A DNA stretch of 64,000 bases from Bacteroidales bacterium (GCA_016290835.1 JAEEVG010000001.1:90554-154553); one strand, 5' to 3'; positions 6,224 to 14,840 are shown, numbered from the stretch's first letter. A program made the numbers and translations. The notes: generated by a model not told the origin, from the sequence alone.

Positions 6224-7225
6224 CTAGATGGTCATGGTGAAGCTGTAGATCTTACCTTTCTCGAGCGTTCTCTTTTCCGTCACGGACGCGTGCTGCTGGC
6301 AACCGCCGCCGAAGGTCTCGACATTCTCCCACGAGGCGCCCCATCCCTCCTTGGAGCGTCCGCCATACAGGAAGTTCACCGTGTAACCGACCTCCAGGTC
6401 TCCGTCGAAGAAGATGGGGGCGTAGAACACCTGCGTGGGCGTTTGCCCATTACTGGTGGTCAGGTCGCTGTTGTAGAAGTCGTTGAGCACATATTTCACC
6501 GTGCCGTAAGCGGTAGGGACGAACGATCCGGTATAGGTATCCTCCGTGACCGCAAGCGCGCCGGCAGTCGCGACGACGACCGGCGTGCCGCCGTTGTCCA
6601 CGGAGATCTTGACGGTGCTGACCCGCTCGTAATAATCTTCGTACCAGGCGGTGGTCGCACAGGTCACCGTGAGCCGGAACACGCAGATCTGTCGGTTCAG
6701 GCGCACGGAAGCCGAGCCCCCGGAGATCGTGACATCGCCCACCATCACGTCGGCATTCGCCAGGCTGGACGGGGTTTCCTTGACAATCTTCCCGACAGAG
6801 CTCGTCAGGGTGTTCAGCGAGATGGAGGCGTCTCCCTCGGAGACGGTGCCGAACAGCTTGCTTCCCGCCGACGTGGAGAGGGCCGGATAGAGGCAGATCA
6901 CCCGGTCGCCGGGATTCCCGGTCCAGGTGCCGCTGAACTCCGCCTTGTCGCGGCCCTCCTCGCCGGTAGAAGTGAAATTGTCGATGGCCGTGATGCCGCT
7001 ATTATCGAACGAGATGACGGAAATGGCCTCCTCCTCTCTCCAGGTGACGTCCATCACCCTGGATTCTTGATCATATTCATACAAGGTCTTGGTCTGCGTG
7101 CCGACGGTGGCGCTGATTGTCAACGGGATTCCGGCCGGCTTGTCCGGGAGCTGCTCCTTGTTGCAAGCGCTGAAAGCTAGGATGGTACTGGCCGTTAAAA
7201 CGAGGGAAAGTATGGTATTTTTCAT
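6224..7225 (-). CDS. fimbrillin-like lipoprotein (module b)
   Basis: 333 aa from the ATG at 7225 (MKNTILSLVLTASTILAFSAC, lipobox FSAC, mature CNKEQ). 'ISATVGTQTKTLYEYDQE' and 'VTWREEEAISVISF' correspond to the shared TK...W..[GE][DE].I.V pattern. The rest is beta-rich with a long Ser/Thr content, and the C-terminus '...EKGKIYSFTMTI' is the usual closing strand of fimbrillin-like proteins. It follows the peptide gene 7248-7379 by 22 nt. Likely surface anchored; function unknown. Confidence 0.7.
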   Translation of the reverse strand: MKNTILSLVLTASTILAFSACNKEQLPDKPAGIPLTISATVGTQTKTLYEYDQESRVMDVTWREEEAISVISFDNSGITAIDNFTSTGEEGRDKAEFSGTWTGNPGDRVICLYPALSTSAGSKLFGTVSEGDASISLNTLTSSVGKIVKETPSSLANADVMVGDVTISGGSASVRLNRQICVFRLTVTCATTAWYEDYYERVSTVKISVDNGGTPVVVATAGALAVTEDTYTGSFVPTAYGTVKYVLNDFYNSDLTTSNGQTPTQVFYAPIFFDGDLEVGYTVNFLYGGRSKEGWGASWENVETFGGGCQQHASVTEKRTLEKGKIYSFTMTI

Positions 7226-7247
7226 GGTTCTATCCTCCATTCATTTG

Positions 7248-7379
7248 TTAAAAATTCCACTCCCAGCCGGGAGTCATATTCGGCGCTTCGCCAGAAGCGG
7301 CGATCACGCCTTCGGGTTGCACGTCCAGCACCTCGCACTCCGGCGAGATGTACCGGTCTTTTGTCTGAAATACAATCAT
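7248..7379 (-). CDS. YxxP small peptide (module b)
   Basis: 43 aa beginning MIVFQTKDRYISPECEVLDV, then QPEGVIAASG and an ending GWEWNF. The first 27 codons are identical in protein sequence to the module e peptide at 16366-16491 because both lie in a duplicated 168-bp cassette; the C-terminal 16 residues differ. The start follows the promoter at 7419-7450. Confidence 0.65.
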   Translation of the reverse strand: MIVFQTKDRYISPECEVLDVQPEGVIAASGEAPNMTPGWEWNF

Positions 7380-7466
7380 ATATTATGGGTTTGGTAACAT
7401 CTATATAACAACCAACCTCGAAATTACAGATTTCCTGCCTGAAAACCAAATCTATCCCGCAGACGC
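7299..7466. repeat. 168-bp cassette repeat, copy 1
   Basis: Near-identical to 16411-16578; by eye the only difference is T7311 against C16423. It contains the promoter, the leader and the first 27 codons of the peptide gene, and ends abruptly inside the reading frame. Confidence 0.9.
7419..7450 (-). promoter_or_regulatory. promoter of module b
   Basis: On the minus strand TTTG (7447-7450), 20 bp, TAATTTCG (7419-7426). The -7 element has C in place of the third T, a variant seen at several other genes here. Confidence 0.6.
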
Positions 7467-7468
7467 AA

Positions 7469-7504
7469 ACAACAACCCCGAAGCGCAGGCTCCGGGGCTG
7501 TTGT
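7469..7504 (-). terminator. terminator of module c
   Basis: A 16-bp stem (7469-7484 with 7489-7504) that pairs fully on the minus strand with two G-U wobbles and a 4-nt loop. It separates module c from the module b promoter. Confidence 0.75.
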
Positions 7505-7544
7505 TTTTTCAAGCAAAGGCAAGAAAGATCTCCAACCGCTACGG

Positions 7545-10034
7545 CTAGGGCTCATAGATCAGCGTGTCCGTCTTGAGATAGGACTCGCCACCGTTCTTGA
7601 ATTCGTATCTGGTGGGGTCACTGTCTTTGGGTCCCCAGTAAACCGTTCCGCCGATGGTAACCGTGCCGCAATATTTGTAATTGTTCGGTCCGATGCAACA
7701 AGCTTCCAAATCATTAGTAGCACCTCTTGTGGCAGTGACTTTGGTGACGCCGTCGGTGATGGTAATGGTGCCGCATGTACTAATTCTATCTATAGTATAT
7801 CCTGCGCCGATACCGGGACAATTAGTTCCACCTGTAGCCACGATGGTTCCTTTGGTAATTAAAATATTACCACAACGGCTAGCGGCCAAATACGCACTTG
7901 GACCTCCGCCGATGCCGGCACCATTATCTCCGCCGTAAGCAGTGACGGTGCCAGTAGTACTGATGGTGATATCGCCGCCAACAACGGGAGACTCAGGTAT
8001 TGTGTCACCGCTTCCGATGCCGGCAGAGCCGGAACCAGCGTAGGCCGTCACGTTGGCAGCTCCGGTGATGACGATGTTGCCGTAGTGACTTTCGGTGTCG
8101 CCGCCAATGCCGGCCGAACCTCCACTATCGCTGTGCGAGTCCGCTGTCAGCGAACCGCTTCCCTGGATGGTCAGCGTTTTGCCGTCGGGCACGCTGATGG
8201 CAGCACGGCTTCGACGGAAAGGCCTCACAAGATTATCCGTGCCGTCGGCCAGCACCAGGGTGGCGTCGCCCTCGCAGGTAATGCCTGCCCAATCCGTGCC
8301 CCAATCGTTCCCGCCATTGATGGTGATGCCCGAGAGCGTCACGGTGGCGCCGTCAGCGACGGAGATCTTGTAGTCTCCCGCGAGGGTTTCCGTCAGCCAA
8401 TCGCCGTCCTGGGCCACATAATTGCCGGTGAGCTGGCTCAGATCCACCAGGTGATTCTCCACGGTGTAGGTGTAGGTGTAGGTTTCATGGCCGTAGGTGG
8501 AATCATAGGCTTGCGTGGGCGCGCTGCGGGTGACGGTGAAGCCGGGAGCGGCCAGCAGGTCGGTGACGTCCGTCTCCGATTCGTCCGTATTGCGGTTGTA
8601 TGCGGGATTGTCGTAATCGACATCGTTTCTATAATTGGAGCACGACAATCCACAAATGCTATCCGCGGTAGTCGTGATCGTGATCGTAGCCGATGCTCCG
8701 ATACAGCTCATCTTGAGGCCGCCGTAAAGCAGAATGCCCCAGTAAGCGTTGGCGTAAATGGAGTTGTCTCCTTTCAGGACCAGAGAGACGTCTCCCTGCG
8801 GATCCGGATAGATGTGCTTCTGATTGATGAATATGGAGCCGTAAGCCGTCAAATTGTCAAGGGTAAAGGTGCCGCCCTGACCATTTTCCAATCTGAATTC
8901 ATACTCTTCGCTGTAGCCGCTGATGGTGATGTTGACAGGATCCTCTGTGAGCTCGTAATTTCCATAGATGGGGCTGGTAGTGGTGCCGGTGACGGTAGGC
9001 GCCTTACATTTCAACCAGGTCAGCTCCATCTTGCCATAGTAATATTTGCCGTTTTCGAAGCCTCCGGCGGGTGCGGCCTTGGAGGCCGTATATACATTGC
9101 CATCCTCATCTTCAGCCGTTATGTACAACGTCTCGTTCCTGATGTCATCGACGAACATCATGGCGAAGTAGATGTTTCCATCATCCGACATGTCTATGGG
9201 CTCCATGGTAACGGGGCCTCTGATGTAGCGATCCTCCTCGGTGGAGGCGAGCGGACAATACATATAAATGGTGTTGTTCTCCGCCGTCGTGACGACGAAT
9301 TGGGTAAGCGTGGGCGTAACGGGATCGCCATTCTTGTCCTTAAAAGTCAGTTCCTGGCGGAACAGGGAGCCGACGTTCTGGAAGTTGACTTCGCTCTCGT
9401 CCGGGTTGTCATACTGGACAAGGGACATCGTGTATCCCTCGCTGTCATCACCGTCCATTGCCGCAATCTTCATCTTGGCCTCTCCATAATCGTAGTAGGC
9501 GGCACCATAGTAATAATCCCAGTAAGAAGAGACTTTCTGGTCCTTGCTGCCGGTCTGGTGGAGATAGTTAAAATACATATATGCCGGATTCAGATCAGGA
9601 CGGATCATGTTGTAAAACAGATACACGGCGTCACCCTCGGCCGGTGTCAAAGCGATAGGGTTATGGTCTCCGTCATCATAGTAGAATTTCAGCGCACCGC
9701 TGAGCGTGGCTTTCCAGGGATTGGCATCCGGCGTGACGGTCATGGAGATGCATTTGCGCTCGGCGGGATCATAGGCGATGGCAAGGACGCCGTCATGCTC
9801 GATCACCACATACACATTGTCAGTTTCTGCAAACGTGGTCCTGGCGGTTTTTTCGCCGATGTTCACGGCCTTGGTGGCAGCGTTCCCGTCAAAGGATGCC
9901 GGAAGGTTGAAGTGGAAGACCGGCGCCTCGGCGAGGGTTCCGGGGGTTTGCTCAGGGGTATCCTGGAGTTCGACTTTGTTGCACGCGGTAAGGCCCAGTG
10001 CAAGGATAGCGAGAAGAGAGAGTGTCTTTTTCAT
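7545..10034 (-). CDS. large adhesin-like lipoprotein with GIGG repeats (module c)
   Basis: 829 aa from the ATG at 10034 (MKKTLSLLAILALGLTAC, lipobox LTAC, mature CNKVE). N-terminal fimbrillin-like region with 'NAATKAVNIGEKTARTTF' and 'ETDNVYVVIE'. From about residue 580 a repeat-rich C-terminal region carries 'AGIGG', 'AGIGSG', 'AGIGGG' and 'PGIGAG' alternating with 'GNI.I..G....A..G', consistent with a right-handed beta-helix of the type found in surface adhesins. It is paired with the 37-aa peptide at 10052-10165. Probable role: surface attachment or carbohydrate contact, inferred only from the repeats. Confidence 0.75.
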   Translation of the reverse strand: MKKTLSLLAILALGLTACNKVELQDTPEQTPGTLAEAPVFHFNLPASFDGNAATKAVNIGEKTARTTFAETDNVYVVIEHDGVLAIAYDPAERKCISMTVTPDANPWKATLSGALKFYYDDGDHNPIALTPAEGDAVYLFYNMIRPDLNPAYMYFNYLHQTGSKDQKVSSYWDYYYGAAYYDYGEAKMKIAAMDGDDSEGYTMSLVQYDNPDESEVNFQNVGSLFRQELTFKDKNGDPVTPTLTQFVVTTAENNTIYMYCPLASTEEDRYIRGPVTMEPIDMSDDGNIYFAMMFVDDIRNETLYITAEDEDGNVYTASKAAPAGGFENGKYYYGKMELTWLKCKAPTVTGTTTSPIYGNYELTEDPVNITISGYSEEYEFRLENGQGGTFTLDNLTAYGSIFINQKHIYPDPQGDVSLVLKGDNSIYANAYWGILLYGGLKMSCIGASATITITTTADSICGLSCSNYRNDVDYDNPAYNRNTDESETDVTDLLAAPGFTVTRSAPTQAYDSTYGHETYTYTYTVENHLVDLSQLTGNYVAQDGDWLTETLAGDYKISVADGATVTLSGITINGGNDWGTDWAGITCEGDATLVLADGTDNLVRPFRRSRAAISVPDGKTLTIQGSGSLTADSHSDSGGSAGIGGDTESHYGNIVITGAANVTAYAGSGSAGIGSGDTIPESPVVGGDITISTTGTVTAYGGDNGAGIGGGPSAYLAASRCGNILITKGTIVATGGTNCPGIGAGYTIDRISTCGTITITDGVTKVTATRGATNDLEACCIGPNNYKYCGTVTIGGTVYWGPKDSDPTRYEFKNGGESYLKTDTLIYEP

Positions 10035-10051
10035 AATACTTGCATTTAGGG

Positions 10052-10165
10052 TTACCATTCTTCCGGAATATAATCCGATTTACTTGCTGCGATGATGCAG
10101 GCCGGGTTGACTTCCAAAACCTCGCACTCCGGCGAGATGTACTGTTCTTTTGTCTGTACAATCAT
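10052..10165 (-). CDS. YxxP small peptide (module c)
   Basis: 37 aa: MIVQTKEQYISPECEVLEVN, then PACIIAAS and a terminal YIPEEW. Same family as the peptides of modules a, b, d, e and f. It ends 17 nt before the lipoprotein start. I could not identify a convincing -33/-7 pair in the short gap behind it, so it may depend on readthrough from 10212-11042. Confidence 0.6.
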   Translation of the reverse strand: MIVQTKEQYISPECEVLEVNPACIIAASKSDYIPEEW

Positions 10166-10211
10166 ATACTGTGGATTTTAGATTTCTCGAAAAGTTGGGA
10201 AGAAGAATGCG

Positions 10212-11042
10212 TTAATTCTGATTCAGCAGATGATCCAGGCGCCGGGCAAAGTCAAGATTGGCGTCGATGGCTTCCTTGTCCGGGTGAGGTTTCATGAAAA
10301 CGGAATAATCCGGCTCCGGGTCTTCCTCGGTGGCAATGTCTGCGCGGGCATCGGTAAACGCCAGCACCTCTTCCTCGGGGATTCCAATGAGTTTCATATT
10401 CTTGCGGTTCATCCGCCGCAAATTGTCGGAACAGTATGCGAGCCACGCTTTGAACGAGTTGGGCAATTGCAACTGTTTCCGCGCCAGTTCATCCCTCAGC
10501 AGTTTCTCCGTAAAGGTTTTGCCGGGATAATCCGAAAAGTTGTTGAATATCCGCGCCTGATGGCCCGCGTATTCAACCGCTTCTTCGTTAATCTTCTCCT
10601 CGATCCAGTCCATCTGTGAAAAACAGGCCCCGACATTGTCCACGAACTGGAAATTCTTCATATTCTTCCACGTGTCTATGTTACTGCTGAAAATGGTTTC
10701 AGCCGTCTGGTCGTGGCGTATGATAGGGGCTTGGAATACCTCATTGACGGCATCTTGAAATGGTTCTTCGCCCAGCCTTTCAACCTCCTCTATCGGCATC
10801 CGCAGCAGCCATACGGCAACGCTGTCCAGCCGATCCCACGCCGCTGCCGATTCATCGATGCTGCGGGCAAAAGATTCGATGCTGCTCATAACCATCAGGG
10901 CGGTGAGTCTGCGCTCTTTCCTCTGATTGTTTCGTTCAACCAGTTTGCTTGTGCCGAAGGTCAGGATAATGGAAACGGTAGTGGCAAGAATCGCGACGAC
11001 AAAATCCTTCCACCAATTCCGGTCAAAAAAACGGTCTGACAT
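10212..11042 (-). CDS. membrane-anchored protein, unknown function
   Basis: 276 aa. One N-terminal membrane segment (about residues 13-33, 'KDFVVAILATTVSIILTFGT') is followed by 'ERNNQRKERR' and a mostly helical soluble domain with 'DTWKNMKNFQFVDN'. The layout recalls small Bacteroidota proteins with a single N-terminal helix and an R/K-rich stop-transfer sequence, but I do not recognise the domain. Its promoter lies in the 100-bp repeat 11055-11154, which is shared with a DUF3784 gene 6 kb away. Confidence 0.6.
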   Translation of the reverse strand: MSDRFFDRNWWKDFVVAILATTVSIILTFGTSKLVERNNQRKERRLTALMVMSSIESFARSIDESAAAWDRLDSVAVWLLRMPIEEVERLGEEPFQDAVNEVFQAPIIRHDQTAETIFSSNIDTWKNMKNFQFVDNVGACFSQMDWIEEKINEEAVEYAGHQARIFNNFSDYPGKTFTEKLLRDELARKQLQLPNSFKAWLAYCSDNLRRMNRKNMKLIGIPEEEVLAFTDARADIATEEDPEPDYSVFMKPHPDKEAIDANLDFARRLDHLLNQN

Positions 11043-11054
11043 AGTTAATTATCG

Positions 11055-11154
11055 ATTGATCGAAACGAAGATACGCATTTCCGCAGAACTCGGCAAATGT
11101 TTGACACGGGTTGGCAAGGTCGTGGAGCAGTATGCGGTGATGGCGACAGCCACA
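11055..11154. repeat. 100-bp promoter repeat, copy 1
   Basis: Identical by eye to 16925-17024 except T11141/A17011. On the minus strand it carries TTTG (11094-11097), 20 bp, TATCTTCG (11066-11073), the promoter of 10212-11042. On the plus strand 11113-11142 reads GKVVEQYAVM, the C-terminus of the 58-aa gene family, so the repeat arose from a broken copy of that gene. Confidence 0.9.
11066..11097 (-). promoter_or_regulatory. promoter inside 100-bp repeat, copy 1
   Basis: TTTG, exactly 20 bp, TATCTTCG on the minus strand, 24 bp before the start of 10212-11042. Confidence 0.6.
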
Positions 11155-11198
11155 TCAGCAAAAACGCAGAGCCACTGCCGGAATCGTCCGTCAATCAG

Positions 11199-11231
11199 TT
11201 TTGTGTTTCTGATGGAGAATCCGTAACTTTA
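11199..11231 (+). promoter_or_regulatory. promoter of the 566-aa membrane protein
   Basis: TTTTG (11199-11203), 20 bp, TAACTTTA (11224-11231). The last base departs from the consensus G. It lies 38 bp before the ATG. Confidence 0.5.
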
Positions 11232-11268
11232 GTGTTCAGTTCGTCAACCGTCGCGTAAACATACTGGA

Positions 11269-12969
11269 ATGGAAGCAGATAATACGGCTCATCTCTCGAC
11301 CGCGAAACCGTCGAACGGTGGTTTCAGCGTCGTCTTTTTTCAACAGTTCCCTTTGCATTCAAGCAAGGAATTCCACGTCCCGGCGAAATGGCAGACAAAG
11401 AAGTATTCGGAAAGGGAACTGTACGACAAGTATTACAAGCAAAAAGATAATCAGTGGCCGTTTATCAGCCAGGTGGCGCTGGATCCGGAAATCGAACGGT
11501 CCTCGCTGAATGGGGTCATTGACACCTATGAGATCAAGGGTTTCGATTTTGTCCTGCACCTGACAAAGCAAGGACTGGATTCCGTTGATCCTCTGGAGTT
11601 GAGGGGGTATTGCCGGGTCGGATGTCGGGTTTTCCTGAAGCACACGGTCTCGCTGACCTATCGTTTCGTGTTCAACGGCGAGGATTGTTCGCTGTCGCGC
11701 GAGGCGAAGACGGAGGATTTGGTGGGCCTGCTCAGGACGTGGGTGGATGATTCGTGCCCGGGGGAGGTGTTCTGGGATGATGATTCGGAAACCGCGTCGG
11801 CGGAGCAGCGGATCACGGCTTTCCTGCCTTTGGATGTGTCGAAAGATCCGACGGAGAAAGAAAGTCTGTTCCGGTGCTATGGGTCGTCTGGCGTTTTCTG
11901 GGGCATCGCCGAGCGGTATCATTCGTTCATCCTGCGTCACTGCACGCGACTGATCCCGGACAGTGAAATGATAGTGCTCCCGGCAGAGAGAGACCTGGTG
12001 CTGAGATATGGGCTGGTCGATATCTGGGAGGACGCTAAATGCCTCAGCGACAGCAATAAAGGGGAGATTATGCGCTTGATGACGCTGGCGCCGGATTCGG
12101 TAGAGGCGCTGGATGAAGGCCAGTTTCGACAGGTCTGCGGGGACAATGTTTCCTGCGAAAAAGAGCGCTCGATCTATGTGGGGAAACGCGTCGCCGTGAT
12201 GTTCGAGAAGGCCTGCCGGAAGTGCGCTTCCGGGACGAGTCCGTCCTTCATTCTTCTTCTGGAAGATGTGCTGTTTAAGAAGCATTCGATCCGGTTGGCC
12301 AAGCGGGTCCTGACCCGGTTTTTCGAGAATTCGGGGCTCTATTCGGAGAATCAGTTGATCCTGACCAATTCCCGGCTCAGTCTTTCTATCCAGAAAATGA
12401 TGGACACGCCGGATCTGCCCTTCTCCAGTTATTTGGAGGAGTTGCAGTTCGATAGGATACAGGATCGCCTGGCAGTGGCGAAAGAGCAACGCGACCTCTA
12501 TGATTCGCTGGAGCGGATGCACGCCAGTTTGCAAAGCATCAGCAATGCAAAATCCTCTAAATCAGAGAGCGTGCTGAATATCATTCTGGCGTTCATCTCC
12601 GTTGCCTCGGCGTTCCAGTTGTTGTTCCAGACTACGAATATGCCTTTCCTCAAGGCGTTGGGGGTTGAGCGTACAACCGGGATTTCGGTGATCGTCATTT
12701 TCCTGGTAGCCGTGGTCGCCATTTTTGCGGTGCTGACACTGCTGGCGAGGGGTTTGACGGGGTTGTATCAGCAGCGAAAGTATAGAAGGCGGGCGAATAA
12801 AAGGTCTAAAAGGAAAGGGGAAACGATTGATCGGAATTCCTCGGGCCGCAAGCTCCGGAAAACCCGTTTCAGAGATCGGCTCCTTGCAGGTCCTGTTATC
12901 TTTGAATATTATGTTGGTCACGATTCGGAGATCGACTCGTATTATAAAGAAATGACCGACGAGGAATAG
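11269..12969 (+). CDS. large protein with C-terminal two-helix membrane hairpin
   Basis: 566 aa. The first ~400 residues are soluble and unrecognised. A helical, charged stretch ('QDRLAVAKEQRDLYDSLERM') leads into two membrane helices (roughly 428-448, 'SVLNIILAFISVASAFQLL', and 465-492, 'GISVIVIFLVAVVAIFAVL'). A strongly basic tail ('RKYRRRANKRSKRKGE') and an acidic end follow. Long soluble domain, coiled helix and membrane hairpin is the topology of CorA-like proteins, but no GMN motif is present and the tail is too long for CorA. A 60-aa membrane protein gene follows 29 bp later. Confidence 0.65.
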   Translation: MEADNTAHLSTAKPSNGGFSVVFFQQFPLHSSKEFHVPAKWQTKKYSERELYDKYYKQKDNQWPFISQVALDPEIERSSLNGVIDTYEIKGFDFVLHLTKQGLDSVDPLELRGYCRVGCRVFLKHTVSLTYRFVFNGEDCSLSREAKTEDLVGLLRTWVDDSCPGEVFWDDDSETASAEQRITAFLPLDVSKDPTEKESLFRCYGSSGVFWGIAERYHSFILRHCTRLIPDSEMIVLPAERDLVLRYGLVDIWEDAKCLSDSNKGEIMRLMTLAPDSVEALDEGQFRQVCGDNVSCEKERSIYVGKRVAVMFEKACRKCASGTSPSFILLLEDVLFKKHSIRLAKRVLTRFFENSGLYSENQLILTNSRLSLSIQKMMDTPDLPFSSYLEELQFDRIQDRLAVAKEQRDLYDSLERMHASLQSISNAKSSKSESVLNIILAFISVASAFQLLFQTTNMPFLKALGVERTTGISVIVIFLVAVVAIFAVLTLLARGLTGLYQQRKYRRRANKRSKRKGETIDRNSSGRKLRKTRFRDRLLAGPVIFEYYVGHDSEIDSYYKEMTDEE

Positions 12970-12998
12970 CCTTTTTTAAAGACAAATACAACAGAATT

Positions 12999-13181
12999 GT
13001 GAATAAAAGACAGATGATGCAGCTGGTTCTTGCGGCGCTGTTTACGGTTCTCTTCTTCGTTTGGTTGATCCTGCCCCTGCCCGGTCAGGTTTATCTCAAA
13101 CTCCTCGGTATGCTGGGTTCTGCTTTAGGCGTGACCAGTATGGTTCTCTCCTATCGGGCCGAAGAGAAGAACAAGAAGTAA
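12999..13181 (+). CDS. small two-helix membrane protein
   Basis: 60 aa from a GTG start: MNKRQMMQLVLAALFTVLFF begins the first membrane helix, and 'VYLKLLGMLGSALGVTSMVL' the second, with a basic end EEKNKK. It lies 29 bp after the 566-aa membrane protein on the same strand and probably shares its transcript. It may be an accessory subunit. No family is recognised; the GTG start is the only in-frame one before the first helix apart from internal ATGs at codons 6 and 7. Confidence 0.55.
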   Translation: MNKRQMMQLVLAALFTVLFFVWLILPLPGQVYLKLLGMLGSALGVTSMVLSYRAEEKNKK

Positions 13182-13212
13182 CGAAATTGTCGGATTGTTA
13201 ATATGGCTTTAT

Positions 13213-13353
13213 ATGGGATCTCAGGAGAAATTCACTTACGAAGCGCCGGCGACCATCGTGGTTGATGTGGCGCAGGAGGGCGTGGTATGAACCTCGACGG
13301 GGACGAACGGAACCCCGACCTACCATCCGTTCAATAATGAACAAACGTGGTAA
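13213..13353 (+). pseudogene. YxxP small peptide with in-frame TGA (module d)
   Basis: The frame reads MGSQEKFTYEAPATIVVDVA, then QEGVV, a TGA at 13288-13290, then TSTGTNGTPTYHPFNNEQTW and TAA. Both sides match the family: Y-E-A-P in front, acidic residues and terminal Trp behind. The TGA falls at the position where the module f peptide has Cys (TGC) and modules b and c have Ala. It is either a recent nonsense mutation or a recoded codon. The lipoprotein gene follows 15 nt downstream. Confidence 0.6.
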
Positions 13354-13368
13354 AGGGAGGATCAGGTT

Positions 13369-14742
13369 ATGAAGAAGTATTTGATTCTTATTCTGGCAGC
13401 TGCGGCTGCGCTGGCCTCCTGCGGGAAGGAACTGATGGAACCCGATAATGGTGTCGTTGAGGGAACGCCCATCACTTTTGAGTTGTCTGCGGATTATTCG
13501 GGAGTGACGAAGGCCGTGAAGAGCGGCTGGGAAGCCGGAGATGCTATTTTCGTGTTCTTTGATAAAGTGAAAGTACCGAGGCATTTGAAGATGACCTACA
13601 ACGGTAAGAAATGGACGTCCGTGGAGTATGACGGCGAGACGGTTACGCCCGGAGCGCTGGAGTTGCGGAATGGCGATACGGGCAATATGCGGGCGGTGTA
13701 TCTGCCTTACGGAAGTAATGCCACCGTATCGCCCACCGGAGAGCAAGACGAGTTCGGCAGATGGCAGTATTTCGCGTTCAGCGAGAGGCACTATGCCTAC
13801 TATATGACGGCTACGCTCCCTTACACCGTGGAAGATAATAAAATATCCGGCGCTTTCGATATGGAGATTCCCGAAGGCTATGTGCAGTTCTTTGTGGAGG
13901 ATGACGAAGCCAGTGAATATGTAGAATGCCTGTTGGGTATTGACGCGGTCATCTCCGTTGACGTGGCTTCCGTTGCCGCCGACGGCACCATTATCGAGAC
14001 CAGCGACATGAAGGCATCGGATGATCTGCCGGGATTTTTCTTTGATAACGGCACCGAGAAGGGCTATATCTTCTACGGGAAACTGGATGACAGTTATAAT
14101 GGAATATATCATCTCTCCTATCTCGACTATCAGAAAGGTTATTATTTCTCCAAGACCAAGCGCTATTCCCCCCGCCTTTCCGACCGCTGCGACTATTTTG
14201 TGAGGGGCAAGGTGCTTGCCAGCCACGACGCCATAAAGCTGCCCGCCGCCAGCAATATCAGCCATTTCAATCCTGACGGTTCGTATGTCAGCGGATGGCA
14301 GCCGGTGGGAAAAGATATCACGGTTAAGCTCCAAAAGATCTCCAATGGAGGAGCGACGGTTAAAGACCTTGGCACCTGGTTTACCTGTAATTACAATCAG
14401 TCCGTTCCGGAATCACTCGGTACTCTGTACACATTTGATGATGCCTGGTCCCTATTTCCTTCCGGTGCCACGTTGCCGAGCGAAGAGCAGTTCGAAACCC
14501 TGCACCGCGGTGCTACATGGGTCTGGGTGAAATTGCATGGCAACCATGGATGTGTTGGCCAAAGCGATACCGGTTTCTTGTATTTCCCCCTGAACGGCGG
14601 GGGCGAAGGATACTGGTCCAGTACGCCTTCTCCTGAAATTGGTCATGGGCGCGCATTGTTGTTCGATCGCGACTTTGATTCGCTCTGTGTGTACGATGAG
14701 TATCGTACAGTACATTTCGCAGTTCGTCACATCGCAGAGTAA
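13369..14742 (+). CDS. fimbrillin-like lipoprotein with FISUMP C-terminus (module d)
   Basis: 457 aa. MKKYLILILAAAAALASC is the lipoprotein signal, mature CGKELME. 'SGVTKAVKSGWEAGDAIFVF' (about residues 43-63) is the family signature and closely resembles module a. The last ~90 residues, from 'LPSEEQFETL' through 'GEGYWSST' to 'HFAVRHIAE', match the Fibrobacter succinogenes major paralogous (FISUMP) domain, a predicted surface module of unknown ligand. It is the only module on the plus strand. Confidence 0.75.
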   Translation: MKKYLILILAAAAALASCGKELMEPDNGVVEGTPITFELSADYSGVTKAVKSGWEAGDAIFVFFDKVKVPRHLKMTYNGKKWTSVEYDGETVTPGALELRNGDTGNMRAVYLPYGSNATVSPTGEQDEFGRWQYFAFSERHYAYYMTATLPYTVEDNKISGAFDMEIPEGYVQFFVEDDEASEYVECLLGIDAVISVDVASVAADGTIIETSDMKASDDLPGFFFDNGTEKGYIFYGKLDDSYNGIYHLSYLDYQKGYYFSKTKRYSPRLSDRCDYFVRGKVLASHDAIKLPAASNISHFNPDGSYVSGWQPVGKDITVKLQKISNGGATVKDLGTWFTCNYNQSVPESLGTLYTFDDAWSLFPSGATLPSEEQFETLHRGATWVWVKLHGNHGCVGQSDTGFLYFPLNGGGEGYWSSTPSPEIGHGRALLFDRDFDSLCVYDEYRTVHFAVRHIAE

Positions 14743-14764
14743 TAACCCGCCGCTTGTCGGAGGG

Positions 14765-14840
14765 TTACCAGCGGTCTGAGACGCGGGTGATGCGGGTGAT
14801 GCGGGTGAGTTTCAGTTCGCTGGGAGACAGGCCCGGGGTC
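14765..14840 (-). pseudogene. relic of the lipoprotein gene at 18533-18913
   Basis: The minus strand reads GLSPSELKLTRITRITRVSD followed by RW and a stop. Its two halves match separate parts of the gene at 18533 (LSPSELK and KLTRITRVSDRW) with about 90 bp deleted between them and one extra ITR repeat. It overlaps the hairpin region that ends module e. Confidence 0.6.

Noticed and set aside
8085-10049. 654-aa plus-strand frame
   Set aside because: Shadow of the module c lipoprotein on the opposite strand.
11359-12534. 391-aa minus-strand frame
   Set aside because: Arg/Gln-rich shadow of the 566-aa membrane protein.
11269-12969. CorA transporter or type III CRISPR-associated CorA
   Set aside because: No GMN motif, long basic tail, and no CRISPR genes; only the two-helix topology is similar.
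13288-13290. Selenocysteine codon
   Set aside because: No SECIS-like hairpin was evident immediately downstream and no sel genes are in the window; kept only as an open question.
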